A stretch of DNA of 64,000 nucleotides, taken from assembly GCF_905171765.1 (NCBI RefSeq), contig NC_053393.1:192475921-192539920 (forward strand), written 5' to 3'. Positions 1 through 11,219 of the stretch are shown here, one piece after another. Within the stretch, counting starts at the first letter, position 1. Every line of letters begins with the position of its first letter. The stretch is from Bufo bufo. Lineage: Eukaryota > Chordata > Amphibia > Anura > Bufonidae. The notes under the pieces were generated by a model. It was not told where the DNA came from, did not search any database, and saw nothing but the letters and a program-made list of their open reading frames with translations. Position numbers and translations under genes: made by a program.

Positions 1-561
1 GAAAAATAATGCTATAATGCAACATTTTCGAAATTAATGACTGCAATGAGGAAACCTTAGTGCTCTTGTGATGATCACAGCTTGAACCCGTTGTTTCTTG
101 CGGAGTAATGATCTGTCCATATTAAAACACAGATATCACCAGGCATTTGCTCATTTTTATGCTATTTTCCCCAATTTATTACTCAACAATATATTGGATC
201 TCTACTGTAGGACACCTTATGTGTTATGACTGCTATAAAATAAATGATTCAGCTCTGTCTAGCATCGTAGAATTGTAGAGGCATCTCATTCCGCTCTTTA
301 ACATAGGCTTCCAGTCTCTCTCTCTCTCTCTCTCTTCTCTTCGCTCTGGTGGCTTAAAATTAACTAAACCTTTGTAATAATATGTTAGTAATCATCAATT
401 TCCCAATATGACTAGATTTCTTTTTTATGCTTCTCTGCCAGTTCTCTTCTCTGCGGCCAAAACTTCCTTCCCTCATTTCACATACACACTTGCTTTAGCC
501 AGCAGCTTTCTGCCAGTCAATCATATTGGATTATTGAGACAACGCCTCCCCACTTTGAAGC
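1..561. other. No gene seen; AT-rich, with a CT microsatellite
   Basis: No coding or recognisable mobile element could be supported here. A (CT)n run lies at about 314-340. The small open frames are chance products of AT-rich sequence. Confidence 0.5.
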
Positions 562-1230
562 TTAAAGGGACACTGTCACTTGGATTTCACTTACTGAGCT
601 ATTAACATCACCACATCAGTCTCCACGATTTACATTAAAATATACTAGTATTACTGTCCTGTGTCTGGTAATTTGTCTATAAAATCACTTTTATTAATAT
701 GCTAATTACCTCAATAAAAAGCCCAAGGGGCCGTCCCTCCGGCCATTGGAGCCCAGCCGCGCCCATTATCTTGGAGCCCAGAACCGGCCCACTGCTAATT
801 TATTCACTGCTAATTGCCGACATAATGTGTTTGTTGCGCCTGAAATCTCGCGCATGTGCCGTGGATACTCATGTCAGCGCCCGCGTGGTGTCCTGGCATC
901 GGCCTCACAGACAAAATGGGCATGTGCCAGCTTCGCTCGACCCCCGAAAATGCGTGAGATTTTTCAGGCGCAACAAACACATTACGTTGGCGATGAGCAG
1001 TAAATAAATTTACAGTGGGGGCGGTGCTGGGCTCCAAGATAATGGGTGCGGCTGGGCTCCAACGGCTTGGGCTCCTTATTGAGGTAATTATCGTATTAAT
1101 AAAGTGATTTTATAGACAAATTCAAGACACAGGACAGTTAATACTAGTATATTTAATGTAAATCGTGGAGACTGATGTGGTGATGTTAATAGCTCAGTAA
1201 GTGAAATCAAGGTGACAGTGTCCCCTTTAA
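562..1230. mobile_element. TTAA-flanked MITE (T2-like), long inverted repeats
   Basis: Both ends read TTAAAGGG(G)ACACTGTCAC in inverted orientation (562 on, and 1230 back), and the TTAA is the target site. The inverted arms extend about 165 bp (562-730 against 1065-1230), and the GC-rich interior is also largely self-complementary. Amphibian T2-type MITEs are known to start TTAAAGG and to duplicate TTAA. No coding capacity; it would have been moved by an enzyme encoded elsewhere. Confidence 0.8.
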
Positions 1231-1328
1231 TGCAGACATGCAGTGTCTCTCTTCTGTATACACTAAAGGGACACAGACAAGCATAGCAGCAGTCTTTAAA
1301 GAAATCAGTGAAAAGGGACAGGGGACCA

Positions 1329-1770
1329 TTAAAGGGGTTTTCCAGCTCAGACAATGGGGCATATCGCTAGGAGATATGCCCCCATTGTATGATAGGTGCG
1401 GGTCCACCGCTGGGACCTGCACCTATATCGAGAACGGAGCCCCAAAAGTGAAGAAGGGCACACTGCACATGCGCAACCACCCTTCATTCATTTCTATGGA
1501 GCCGCCGAAAATAGCCGAGCCTTGGCTCGGCTATTTCCGTCTGCCTCATAAAAATGAATGAGAGCATGGGCCGCGCATGCGCGGTATGCTCCCATTCACT
1601 TCTATGGGAGAGGCGGGGATTAGCGCTTGGTGGACAGACCCACACCTATATGGGACCTACACCTATCAGGTGTGCAGGTCCCACACCTATATGGGACCTA
1701 CACCTATCAGGCAATGGGGGCATATGCTAGTGATATGCCCCCATTATCTATGATGGCAATACCCCTTTAA
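1329..1770. mobile_element. TTAA-flanked MITE, TTAAAGGGG termini
   Basis: The element starts TTAAAGGGGTTTTCCAGC at 1329 and ends with ...ATACCCCTTTAA at 1770, with subterminal copies of an ATGGGGGCATAT-type motif in inverted orientation. About 46 bp is tandemly duplicated near 1648-1710 (CCACACCTATATGGGACC twice). It lies about 100 bp from the previous MITE but has a different interior, so it is a separate family. Non-coding. Confidence 0.75.
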
Positions 1771-2212
1771 TTAAAGCTGTTATTATAAGGGAATTACAGA
1801 CCTTTTGGCAATCATTTTCAGACTAGCTCAGGTATATATGCCTAGCTCTAATAAACTAGTACAAACCAGATTCCAAAAAAGTAGGGACACTAAACAAATT
1901 GTGAAAAAAAACTGAATGCAATGATGTGGAGATGGCAAATGTCAATATTTTATTTGTAATAGAACGTAGATGACAGATCAAACGTTTAATCCGAGTAAAT
2001 GTATCATTTTAAAGGAAAAATACGTTGATTCCAATTTTTACGGTGTCAACAAATCCCAAAAAAGTTGGGACAAGTAGCAATAAGAGGCTGGAAAAAGTAA
2101 ATTTGAGCATAACGAAGAGCTGGAAGACCAATTAACACTAATTAGATCAATTGGCAACATGATTGGGTATAAAAAGAGCTTCTCAGAGTGGCAGTGTCTC
2201 TCAGAAGCCAAG

Positions 2213-3551
2213 ATGGGTAGAGGATCACCAATTCCCACAATGTTGCGCAGAAAGATAGTGGAGCAATATTAGAAAGGTGTTACCCAGCGAAAAATTGCAA
2301 AGACTTTGCATCTATCATCATCAACTGTGCATAACATCATCGGAAGATTCAGAGAATCTGGAACAATCTCTGTGCGTAAGGGTCAAGGCCGTAAAACCAT
2401 ACTGGATGCCCGTGATCTCCGGGCCCTTAAACGACACTGCACCACAAACAGGAAGGCTACTGTAAAGGAAATCACAGAATGGGCTCAGGAATACTTCCAG
2501 AAACCATTGTCAGTGAACACAATCCACCGTGCCATCCGCCGTTGCGAGCTGAAACTCTAAAGTGCAAAGAAGAAGCCATTTCTAAGCAAGATCCACAAGC
2601 TCAGGCGTTTTCACTGGGCCAGGGATCATTTAAAATGGAGTGTGGCAAAATGGAAGACTGTTCTGTGGTCAGACGAGTCACGATTCAAAGTTCTTTTTGG
2701 AAATCTGGGACGCCATGTCATCCGGACCAAAGAGGACAAGGACAACCCAAGTTGTTATCAACGCTCAGTTCAGAAGCCTGCATCTCTGATGGTATGGGGT
2801 TGCATGAGTGCGTGTGGCATGGGCAGCTTGCATGTCTGGAAAGGCACCATCAATGCAGAAAAATATATTCAGGTTCTAGAACAACATATGCTCCCATCCA
2901 GACGTCATCTCTTTCAGGGAAGACGCTGCATTTTTCAACAAGATAATGCCAGACCACATTCTGCATCAATCATCAACATCATGGCTGCGTAGGAGAAGGA
3001 TCCGGGTACTGAAAAGGCCAGTCTGCAGTCCAGATCTTTCACCTATAGAGAAAATTTGGCGCATCATAAAGAGGAAGGTGCAACAAAGAAGGCCTAAGAC
3101 GATTGAACAGTGAGGCTGGGTTCACACTTGAGCGTTTTACAGCGCGTTCAAACGCGCTGTAAAACGCTCAACACATGAAAACCAATGCTTCCCTATGGCC
3201 CTGGTTCTCACTTGAGCGTTTTACAGCGCTGAAAAACGCGCTGTAAAACGCCCTACGCTCAAACAAGTACTTGAGCTTCTTTGGGGCGTTTTGACGCGCG
3301 TTTGTGGCCTTAGGACATTGCAGTCAATCACACAAACGCGCATCAATCGCGCGTTTACTATTGCAAAAAACGCTCGTCAAAAACGCGCGTCAAAAACGCG
3401 CGTTAAACGCGCATATCAAAGACGCTCAGGTCTGAACCCAGCCTTAGAGGCCTGTATTAGACAAGAATGGGAGCGCATTCCTATTTCTAAACTTGAGAAA
3501 CTGGTCTCCTCGGTCCCCAGTGAATTCGGATTCAACATATTTTTCCCTTAA
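2213..3551 (+). pseudogene. Tc1-like transposase pseudogene
   Basis: This is the transposase of the surrounding Tc1-like element: a DDE-type DNA cut-and-paste enzyme acting on the terminal repeats in the nucleus. The reading frame from ATG 2213 gives an N-terminal helix-turn-helix pair (RKIAKTLHLSSSTVHNIIGRF), a second DNA-binding part, then catalytic blocks: WSDESRF (first Asp, about 2668), QQDNARPH (second Asp, about 2940) and SPDLSPIEKIW (Glu, about 3030). Lesions seen: stops at about 2270 and 2558, a frameshift near 2980 just before WLRRRR, and the MITE at 3114-3443 that separates the last about 30 codons (ACIRQEWERIPISKLEKLV resumes at 3450). It cannot make an active protein. Confidence 0.88.
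3114..3443. mobile_element. Harbinger-like MITE nested in the transposase gene
   Basis: The ends read GGCTGGGTTCACACTTGAGCG and its inverted match CGCTCAGGTCTGAACCCAGCC. The flanks are TGA on the left and TTA on the right, compatible with a 3-bp TTA duplication with one mutation, as for PIF/Harbinger elements. The interior is built from many short palindromes of the type ACGCGCGTTT and GCGTTTTACAGCGC. Removing it rejoins the Tc1 transposase reading at 3110/3444. Confidence 0.75.
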
Positions 3552-3700
3552 AATGGCAAATTTTCGCAGTTTAAACTTTTGTTCCGTGATTTATGTTCTA
3601 TTCTGAATAAAATATTAGAAGTTCGCACCTCCACATCATTGCATTCAGTTTTTATTCACGATTTGTATAGTGTCCCAACTTTTTTGGAATCCGGTTTGTA

Positions 3701-3955
3701 AATAAAAATACAACAGTTACACTTTAAGGGGTTCCAAACAGAGACATTAATATCTTATCAAGCATATTAATAGGATAGTTTCTTGTTGTTTGATCAGAGG
3801 GAGCCCATTCAAGTTACAGGACAGGTTAACTGAATATTTAGCTTTTTATGATTTGTGACTTGCAGGCCCTCTGTCAGTAAAAACGAATCTTCTACATGGT
3901 CAACGTACATTAGTGAAACCATAGACAGCCTGGCAGTAGAAGCACTTTAGCAGTA
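3701..3955. other. No feature recognised
   Basis: Short AT-rich spacer between two mobile elements. It holds a lone ACACTTTAAGGGG fragment near 3719-3732 that resembles a T2-MITE end but has no partner. Confidence 0.4.
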
Positions 3956-3958
3956 TAA

Positions 3959-4414
3959 GGCCTCATGCACACGACAGTGTTTTTTCACTGTCAGTGATTT
4001 GGCTTCAGTGGTCCGTGTCCGATTTTGCTTCAGTTGTGTTTCTTTGTGTCTTTCTTTTTTTTGTCTGACAGGGGAAAAAAAAAGGAAGGTTAATAAAAAG
4101 TGTAATTTTATTGCACCAAAGTCTTATAGAAAAAAACGGACACGGACGCTGACACGGATGACATACCAGTTGTGCATCAGTTTTTTTTGACGGACCCATT
4201 GACTTGAATGGGTCCGTCCTCCGTTTTCCACTGACAACAATAGGACAGGTTATATTTTTTTGATGGACTGGAATCACGGATCACGGACGCGGAGAAAAAA
4301 CGGAGGACTATCAGTTTTTTTTCACAGCTCCATAGAAATGAATGGGACCTCCGCTAAACTGTGAAAAATTACGGAACGGACGCAGATGCACACAACGGTC
4401 GTGTGCATGAGGCC
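3959..4414. mobile_element. Harbinger-like MITE with TAA target duplication
   Basis: Perfect inverted ends GGCCTCATGCACACGAC are flanked by TAA on both sides (3956-3958 and 4415-4417). The interior is self-complementary around GACGGACCCATTGACTTGAATGGGTCCGTC-type sequence near 4190-4222. Non-coding. The 3-bp TWA duplication and GG-starting ends fit a PIF/Harbinger-derived MITE. Confidence 0.85.
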
Positions 4415-4989
4415 TAAGTAATATAAAGCTGAGAGAGTTTTATTGTATAATCTTCAATACAAGTACAAATCAGGGGAGTTTGAAAATCCTTGAGCACTAT
4501 ATAAAGCCATCTGCGTTTTGAACTCTCATGAAAGTGCTTGATAAAAGTGTCCTGGAGTTCCGTTAAAGATTCTACTATATTCCCTCTGAGATGCATGTTG
4601 ATATAGAGTCTGCTGCCCAGTGATTATATGTAAAAAAGAGAATATGAAAGACCAAATAACATCCCCTTGAGCTCTAATGTAGGAATACTGCAACCACTAG
4701 GGCCCAGTATTGTAATAGCAGAGAACAGAATAGTATGCAGTCCAAACTTTAAACTCATGGTGACCACTAACATTTTTAAGACTAATGCTTTTTCCTTGTT
4801 AAAGGTGTCAACAGCCTTTAAAGAGAATTTGTCAGCAGTTTTGACAATACTTCACAGCGCCTCCCCTTTGCTGTGAGTCACAGTTGTAGTGATCTACTGA
4901 TTGGATGCTACAGCTGTCACTCAAAGCAGAGAGCAGGGGCCATGAACCAGCTCATTGCAGAGAGCACTTTACAAGCAGCCTCATTGAAC
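4415..4989. other. No gene seen
   Basis: No supported coding region. Fragments such as CTTTAAAGAGAATTTGTCAGCAG (about 4815-4838) look like a worn end of a TTAA-type MITE, but I could not find the partner end. Confidence 0.4.
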
Positions 4990-5551
4990 TTAAAGGAAAC
5001 GTATCATCAGAAAATGTTTAAATCGTGATGTTTTTTAGTTGTTATTTTTAATTTTCCATCTAAATATCTATGTTTAAACAAAAAAATACATTAAATCCTG
5101 CAGTTTTCACACTAGCCACTAAGCCTAATAATCACTTTACTGCAGTTACCTGCTTATCTATACACATAGGTGATATCATTACAGGTAGGATTAGAATGAC
5201 AGATAAGATAGTATCCACCATTCATAATAGGTGATTGCCAAAGTTTATCTTTTCTTCCCTTGTACAATCACCACTGCACAGGTCACAGAGCATGCCTAGA
5301 AAACTATCCCTTAGAAGTCAACGGGTCAGCTCGAGACCCTTGCGTCTATGGACCATGGTACGGCCATAAAGCAGTTTTCTTAGTCTTTTCTAAATGTTGT
5401 TAAGAACAGCTCAGGCAAGATGGCCGCCCCCATAATCATAGAAATAGAATAAAAAAATATGCAATCAGAAAATAGAGATTAAGAAAAAGGGAATGTGCTA
5501 CTATCTGGTTTTAAATGGCAGAAACAATTTTTGGCGACACATTTCCTTCAA
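4990..5551. mobile_element. TTAA-type MITE, reference copy of a nested family
   Basis: It starts TTAAAGGAAACGTATCATCAG at 4990 and ends ...CGACACATTTCCTTCAA at 5551 (TTAA decayed to TCAA). The whole 560 bp is present again, in the opposite orientation and broken by two insertions, at 6101-8680. It is therefore useful as the empty-site reference for that nest. Non-coding. Confidence 0.8.
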
Positions 5552-6100
5552 GGAGCAGAACCTGGCAGGATAAAGTTCATTTCCTCACTACTCCTGATGA
5601 TAAAAGCTCCACAAAAGCTATGCCGATAGTGCTCTCCACAGCCCCTACATAGTACTGCATGGTCAAAACTGCTTACAGAGTTCTTTTAAGACAGACCGTA
5701 CACTATAGAGAATTTCCACCCAAAAGGTAACAATAGCCATATACAACAGTTATCCAAAAGACAACAATGGTCCAAAATAAGAGAACCAGCTGAAGTCTGG
5801 TAGTTGTATGTCTAACTCTTAGAGATATTTGAATTTTCAGATATTAGCCAGAGACCACTTTCAAAATTAACAAGAAGTGTAGCCATATTAGTTGTCATTG
5901 GCTTCCTAGGAAATGATTACCATTTTGTCAGTATGTTTAATTAAAATTTAAAGGGGGCAGCTAAAATAGCTGCACTACCTGTCACAACAAAGTTATATCT
6001 CTGTAAGTAAAGAAAAAATATTTACTAGTATATAAACAGTATAGAAATGCAAAATAACAAAGGGGGGAATTTATCATTTGGGGTGCTTTTAGTGTCAGTT
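5552..6100. other. No gene seen
   Basis: AT-rich sequence without a supported gene or complete element. Short polypurine and AAAT stretches only. Confidence 0.4.
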
Positions 6101-6264
6101 TTAAAGGAAATGTGTCACCAAAGATGTTTACTGCCAGTTAAAACTAGATACTGTAGTAACACATATCCATTTCCATTTTTCTAATCTCTTTATAGTTTCT
6201 GATTGTAGATTTCTTTTATTTCCTGAACATTATTATTGGGGTGGCCATTTTGCCTGAACTGTTC

Positions 6265-6620
6265 TTAAAGTGTAACTGCCATTCTATTTTTAATTGTGTA
6301 ATGTGCTGACCATTTTTGTAATATACTTTATTTACTGAAATCGTACATTTCTATTAGAAAATAGCTCTAAAATGGCCGATTTTGAGCCTTAGCAACGCTC
6401 CTCTGCCTTCTGTTTACATAACTGTGGAGATTTGCTAACAATGACTGTGTTATGTTAACAGAAGACAGAGGAGCATTGCTAAGGCTCAAAATGGGCCATT
6501 TTAGAGCTATTTTCTAATAGAAATGTACGATTTCAGTAATTAAAGTATATTACAAAAAAAGTCTGCATCACTGCCCTTACACATTAAAAAAGTAAAAATA
6601 GAATGTCAGTTACACTTTAA
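6265..6620. mobile_element. TTAA MITE inserted in the MITE at 6101
   Basis: TTAAAGTGTAACTGCC at the left and GTCAGTTACACTTTAA at the right form inverted ends. The arms continue inward for more than 100 bp (AATAGAAATGTACGATTTCAGTAA, and AAAATGG(G)CC around the AGCAATGCTCCTCTG-type core), so it is almost a full fold-back. Taking it out restores GTTCTTAACAGCATTT, matching the uninterrupted relative near 5390. The TTAA was duplicated. Confidence 0.88.
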
Positions 6621-6880
6621 CAGCATTTAGAAAGCATTAAGAAAATTGCTTTATGGCAACCCCATGGGCCATAGACAAAATGGACAGAAGGAGACCACTG
6701 ACTTGACAAGAGGAGACCTCATTGGAGAGTTTTCTAGGCATGTGCTGTGACCTGTGCAGAGGTCATCGTACAAGGAAAGAATAGATAAGCTTTGACAATC
6801 ACCTATTGTGAATGGTAGATCCTGTCTTTTCTGTCATTCTAATTAGGCCTGTATTGATATCACCTCTGTGTATAGATAAG

Positions 6881-8583
6881 GGTGGGTTCACATCAGCGTT
6901 ATGGATTCCGCTTTTGTTTTCCGTTATAACATGGTTATAATGGAAAATAACGGAATCCATAAGACGGCAGTCAAAACGGAAGCCTTTCGAGGCATTCTGT
7001 TTTGATCCTTCATAATACAAGTCTATGGACAGCATAACGGATCCGTCCTGGTTTACATTATGCAGGAGTCCAGTCCTGCATAACGAAAATTAGGACGTAT
7101 CCGTTATGCTGCCCATAGACTTCTATTATGACGGAATGCAAAATGGAAGCCTTTAAACATAGAAACATAGAAACATAGAATGTGTCGGCAGATAAGAACC
7201 ATTTGGCCCATCTAGTCTGCCCAATATACTGAATACTATGGATAGCCCCAGGCCCTATCTTATATGAAGGATGGCCTTATGCCTATCCCATGCATGCTTA
7301 AACCCCTTCACTGTATTTGCAGCTACCACTTCTGCACTACTCTCTCAGTAAAGTAATACTTCCTGATATTACTTTTAAACCTTTGCCCCTCTAATTTAAA
7401 ACTATGTCCTCTTGTAGCAGTTTTTCTTCTTTTAAATATTCTCTCCTCTTTTACCTTGTTGATTCCCTTTATGTATTTAAAAGTTTCTATCATATCCCCT
7501 CTGTCTCGTCTTTCTTCCAAGCTATACATGTTAAGGTCCTTTAATCTTTCCTGGTAAGTTTTATCCTGCAATCCATGTACCAGTTTAGTAGCTCTTCTCT
7601 TAACTCTCTCCAAAGTATCAATATCCTTCTGGAGATATGGTCTCCAGTACTGCGCACAATACTCCAAATGAGGTCTCACTAGTGCTCTGTAGAGCGGCAT
7701 GAGCACCTCCCTCTTTCTACTGGTAATCCCTCTCCCTATACACCCAAGCATTCTGCTAGCATTTCCTGCTGCTCTATGACATTGTCTGCCTACCTTTAAG
7801 TCTTCTGAAATAATGACCCCTAAATCCCTTTCCTCAGATACTGAGGTTAGGACTGTATCCCCGATTGTATATTCTGCTCTTGTGTTTTTACGCCCCAGGT
7901 GCATTATCGTGCACTTATCAACATTACATTTTAGTTGCCAGATTTTTGACCATTCCTCTAGTTTTCCTAAATCCTTTCCCATTTGGTGTATTCCTCCAGG
8001 AACATCAACCCTGTTACAAATCTTTGTGTCATCGGCAAAAAGACACACCTTACCAACGAGGCCTTCTGCAATTTCGCTGATAAAGATATTAAACAATATG
8101 GGTCCCAGAACAGATCCCTGAGGTACCCCACTGGTAACAAGACCTTGGTCTGAATATACTCCATTGACTACAACCCTCTGTTGCCTATCCCTCAGCTACT
8201 GCCTAATCCATTCATCAATATGGGAGTCCACACACAAAGACTGCAATTTATTGATAAGCCTTCTATGTGGGACAGTATCAAAAGCCTTACTAAAGAGGCA
8301 TTTAGTTTTGATCCGTCATAATACAAGTTTATGGGAATCATAACAGATCAGTCTGGTTCCCGTTATGCAGAATGAAAGAAAATAGTCCTCTCGACAGGAC
8401 TTTGTTTTCTGTCTTGCATAACGGGAACCGTTATGATTCCCATAGATTTCTATTATGACTGATCAAAACGGAATGCCTCTTAAAGGCATCCATTTTGCCT
8501 TCCGTCTTATGGATTCTGTTATTTTCCATTAAAACTATGTTATAACGGAAAACAAAAACGGAATCCATAATGCTGATCTGATC
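6881..8583. mobile_element. Long inverted-repeat MITE carrying a CR1 fragment
   Basis: The left arm GGTTCACATCAGCGTTATGGATTCCG (6885 on) pairs with the right arm CGGAATCCATAATGCTGAT (about 8558-8577). Inner palindromes of the type CCGTTATGCTGCCCATAGAC are repeated along both arms. The last few bases of the right end seem lost, so the target duplication cannot be read. The centre is occupied by a CR1 LINE fragment (7157-8296). Confidence 0.7.
7157..8296 (-). pseudogene. CR1-type LINE, 5'-truncated reverse transcriptase
   Basis: Reading the minus strand from about 8293 gives the C-terminal half of a non-LTR reverse transcriptase: FSKAFDTVPHRRL, then SGVPQGSVLGPILFN, the FADD box (FADDTKI, about 8035), then LVRPHLEYCAQYW, RVKRRATKLV and SLEERRDRGDMIETFKYIKG, which are typical of the CR1/L2 group. 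One in-frame stop is present near 8190, followed by a 257-codon open stretch. The element's 3' end at about 7157-7180 carries the TTTCTATG octamer repeats that CR1 elements end with. 5' truncation explains the missing endonuclease. It is a dead copy sitting in a MITE. Confidence 0.9.
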
Positions 8584-8683
8584 AGGTAACTGCAGTAAAG
8601 TGATATGTACAGACCAAGAAGCGACACCTACTACACCAGTGCAAGAACTGCAGGATTTTATGTTTCTTGTTTAAATATAGATA

Positions 8684-9533
8684 TCCACCCATACGCCTTT
8701 TACGGCGGTCACTAAGGGGCCTTAAGCTGGGCCGCTTTCTTTTCATGGCAGCCCAGTCTAAGCACTGCACGGGTCTCTCATGCACCGTAGAATGGGGACT
8801 CAGCTCTCATATGAGAGCCGCGCTCCTGCTCTAACAGGAGTGCCAATCTGGGCTGTTCAACCCCTTACATGCCGAGGGCAATGGCACTCGCCGCATGTAA
8901 GTGGTGACAGAAGGAGCAGACTCCTTCTGCCTCCCGTCGGTACTCCTCTCTGGCGCATCCTATTCAATGTCAGTATAGCACTGACATTAAAATGTAGTAC
9001 ACTATAGGGATAGTGCATTGTATTTTAAAAGCAATCTAAGTGGTTAAAAAAAGTTTAAAAAAAAAACATTTATTAAATAAAAAAATTTCTATAAAAAAAA
9101 CGCTTTTCAATGAAAAAAATTGCAAAAATTAAATATCCCCAACATGTTTGGTATTGCTACATCCCTAGCAACCTGCACAAATGTCATGTAAATTATCCCC
9201 TACAGTGAACACCGTAAAAAAATAATAATTCCAGAATTGCCAAATTATTCTCATTCGCCACCAAAAAATCGTAATAACAAGCGACCAAAAAGTGTTATTT
9301 ACCCAATAAAAACTACAATTTGTCCCGCAGAAATCAAGCCTTCACACAACTCCATAGAAATAAAAATAAAAAAGTTATGGGTCTTGGAATCTGGTGGTGC
9401 AGAATAATTTTCTTCTTTTTAAAAAAAAAGGGGGTTTTATTGAACAAAAGTAGTAAAACGTAAAGAAAACAATATGTATTTGGTATTGCTTTAAGCATAC
9501 TGACCCAGAGAATTAAGAAATTATTACTGTTGA
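8684..9533. repeat. Unclassified interspersed repeat, AT-rich tail
   Basis: Begins with a GC-rich part (CGCCTTTTACGGCGGTCACTAAGG) and grades into A-rich sequence (9045-9440) with AAAAAAGTTATGGGTCTTGGAATCTGG near 9369. The layout resembles dispersed repeats common in frogs, but I cannot assign a class. It truncates the MITE to its left at 8680. No coding region is supported. Confidence 0.4.
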
Positions 9534-9691
9534 GTGAGCATGCTCGGCCGAACACCATTTTGACTCGATTGCTCAGCACATCGTGGTGTTCGGCCGAACA
9601 CCATGAGTGCTGGAGCGCGATGCTCGAGTCTCCTCCCCTCACACGTTTGTTGGCTGCTATGCAGCCAATAAACATGCGGGAAAGTACTGTA
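9534..9691. repeat. GCTCGGCCGAACACC-type repeat
   Basis: Two copies of TCGGCCGAACACCA lie 48-49 bp apart (about 9543 and 9591) with the GC-rich AGCGCGATGCTCGAG between and after. It continues on the far side of the insertions at 15474 (TATTGAGCGC...). It served as the target for the fold-back element at 9708 and, secondarily, for the hAT element at 10835. Confidence 0.5.
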
Positions 9692-9707
9692 ATGCCATAG
9701 CCATTAG

Positions 9708-10818
9708 AAAACAACAGTCACAGAAAACACATAGATTTGCGTTCACATTTAGTGATCCTATGTGTAGGAAAGAACCCTATATAGTGACATACCCACTCAG
9801 TGTACATAAACATATACGAACAAAAGATAAACTGAGACTAGACTGCTATAGTAGCAAAATGTACATATACTTTATTAAACAATACATAAAAAGTTATTAA
9901 TTTATATGTGATATATCACATCAGATAAAAAGGTGGACTACACCTGAGGGGACATAACATAATTACATACAAAAAGGGCAATGAGGCCAACACTCAGCTA
10001 CTGGTACGTGGCTCTCCTGAGTTTGGACTGTTCCTATTATATGGGTATGTAATTTCAAAGTGTGAGGCTACTCTTTGCTCTGATAACCAATGATTCCGTA
10101 GCATAATTCAGTTACTCTTGTATTTGGTGCAGGGATCGATCTTTGTGATTTTTTAGATTTTTTCTATTTAGATATAATTTTTTAGTCGATCGATTCTTGT
10201 GTACATATATTTGTATATGCATATGTATCTGTACATGGTTCTACCTTTGGGGCACTGGCAGTAATCTCATCTGCCCCTAGGGTGATATGTACATACAGTA
10301 TATGCTCACACATCTTTTTGGGACTCTGTTTCTGCATCTCTATTTTTGGATGATAATATGCACATATGCACTTTTTTGCTGAGATTAAGGCATTAGTCCT
10401 TTTTTACAAGGGGATGGGACCTTGTGTTTATCTAGCTGCTATACAAGTGTGTGTCTCAACTTGATGCACTGGCAACGGAGTTACATACGTGTATATCAGT
10501 AAAATTGTGGATATTCGTGATATATATAAAAAACTTTTTGCATGTGAAATAGGTCCTATGTGTGTGTATATACAGTATGTGTACAAACTTTAAAACTTGC
10601 ATTTGCACTTTCTTTGGATATTAGTGAGTCTTAGCTGAGTGTTGGCCTCATTGCCCTTTTTGTATGTAATTATGTTATGTCCCCTCAGGTGTAGTCCACC
10701 TTTTTATCTGATGTGATATATCACATATAAATTAATAACTTTTTATGTATTGTTTAATAAAGTATATGTACATTTTGCTACTATACCCGTCTAGTCTCAG
10801 TTTATCTTTTGTTCGTGT
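9708..10818. mobile_element. Fold-back element with 16-bp target duplication
   Basis: About 190 bp at 9818-10006 (starting CGAACAAAAGATAAACTGAG) is repeated in inverse at 10628-10818, with about 620 bp between them. The 16-bp sequence ATGCCATAGCCATTAG occurs at 9692-9707 and again at 10819-10834, directly outside the element. The left side extends about 107 bp beyond the palindrome. Long, unequal arms and a variable-length target duplication resemble the fold-back at 43089-53371 and Penelope-type insertions rather than a MITE, but no ORF or ribozyme is seen, so the class is inferred. Confidence 0.65.
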
Positions 10819-11219
10819 ATGCCATAGCCATTAGTAGAGATGGCCTTGCGGTTCGCCCGGCAGTCGTTTTACGGCAAAATTTTCTCGTTCGCGTTTCGCC
10901 AAACATGCGAACATATGGCGATATTCGCACGTCATATTTTTTTGCATAGCGCCAAACTTTAAACCATGACACATCCATCAGGTGGGACAGGACAGCCAAT
11001 TGAGACATTTCAGCACATGGACACACCCCCTATCCTATAAATAAACCCTATCTGGCCGCCATTTTACATTCAGTCTTTTGCCAGTGTAGGGAGAGGTTGC
11101 TGTGTGGAGCAGGGACAGACTGTTAGAGAGTATAGAGACACCAAACGCTAGCTAATAAGGCCACAAAAGTCCTTTTAAGGACTGGTATAGGTGTGCTATC
11201 AATAGGTGTGACATACTGA

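Larger units (their letters stand above)
1862..3698 (+). mobile_element. Tc1/mariner-like transposon, split by a MITE
   Basis: Terminal inverted repeats begin CAAACC(A/G)GATTCCAAAAAAGT and extend about 70 bp (for example GAATGCAATGATGTGGAG in both arms). TA dinucleotides at 1860-1861 and 3699-3700 fit the TA target of the Tc1/mariner superfamily. A second copy of the CCCAAAAAAGTTGGGACA motif at about 2055-2072 resembles the inner repeats of Tc1 elements. The single transposase gene is broken and also carries a 330-bp MITE (3114-3443), so the element is dead. Confidence 0.88.
6101..8680. mobile_element. TTAA-type MITE (inverse copy of 4990-5551) carrying nested insertions
   Basis: The sequence beginning TTAAAGGAAATGTGTCACC at 6101 matches the reverse complement of 4990-5551 step by step: 6101-6264, 6621-6880 and 8586-8680. 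The gaps are a second TTAA MITE (6265-6620) and a large palindromic element (6881-8583). For example GTAACTGCAGTAAAGTGAT at 8587 continues directly from TATAGATAAG at 6880 when compared with 5131-5160. The far end is lost near 8680, where another repeat begins. Confidence 0.82.

Noticed and set aside
408..605. 65-codon frame with a hydrophobic start
   Set aside because: AT-rich chance frame running into a MITE end; no homology recognised.
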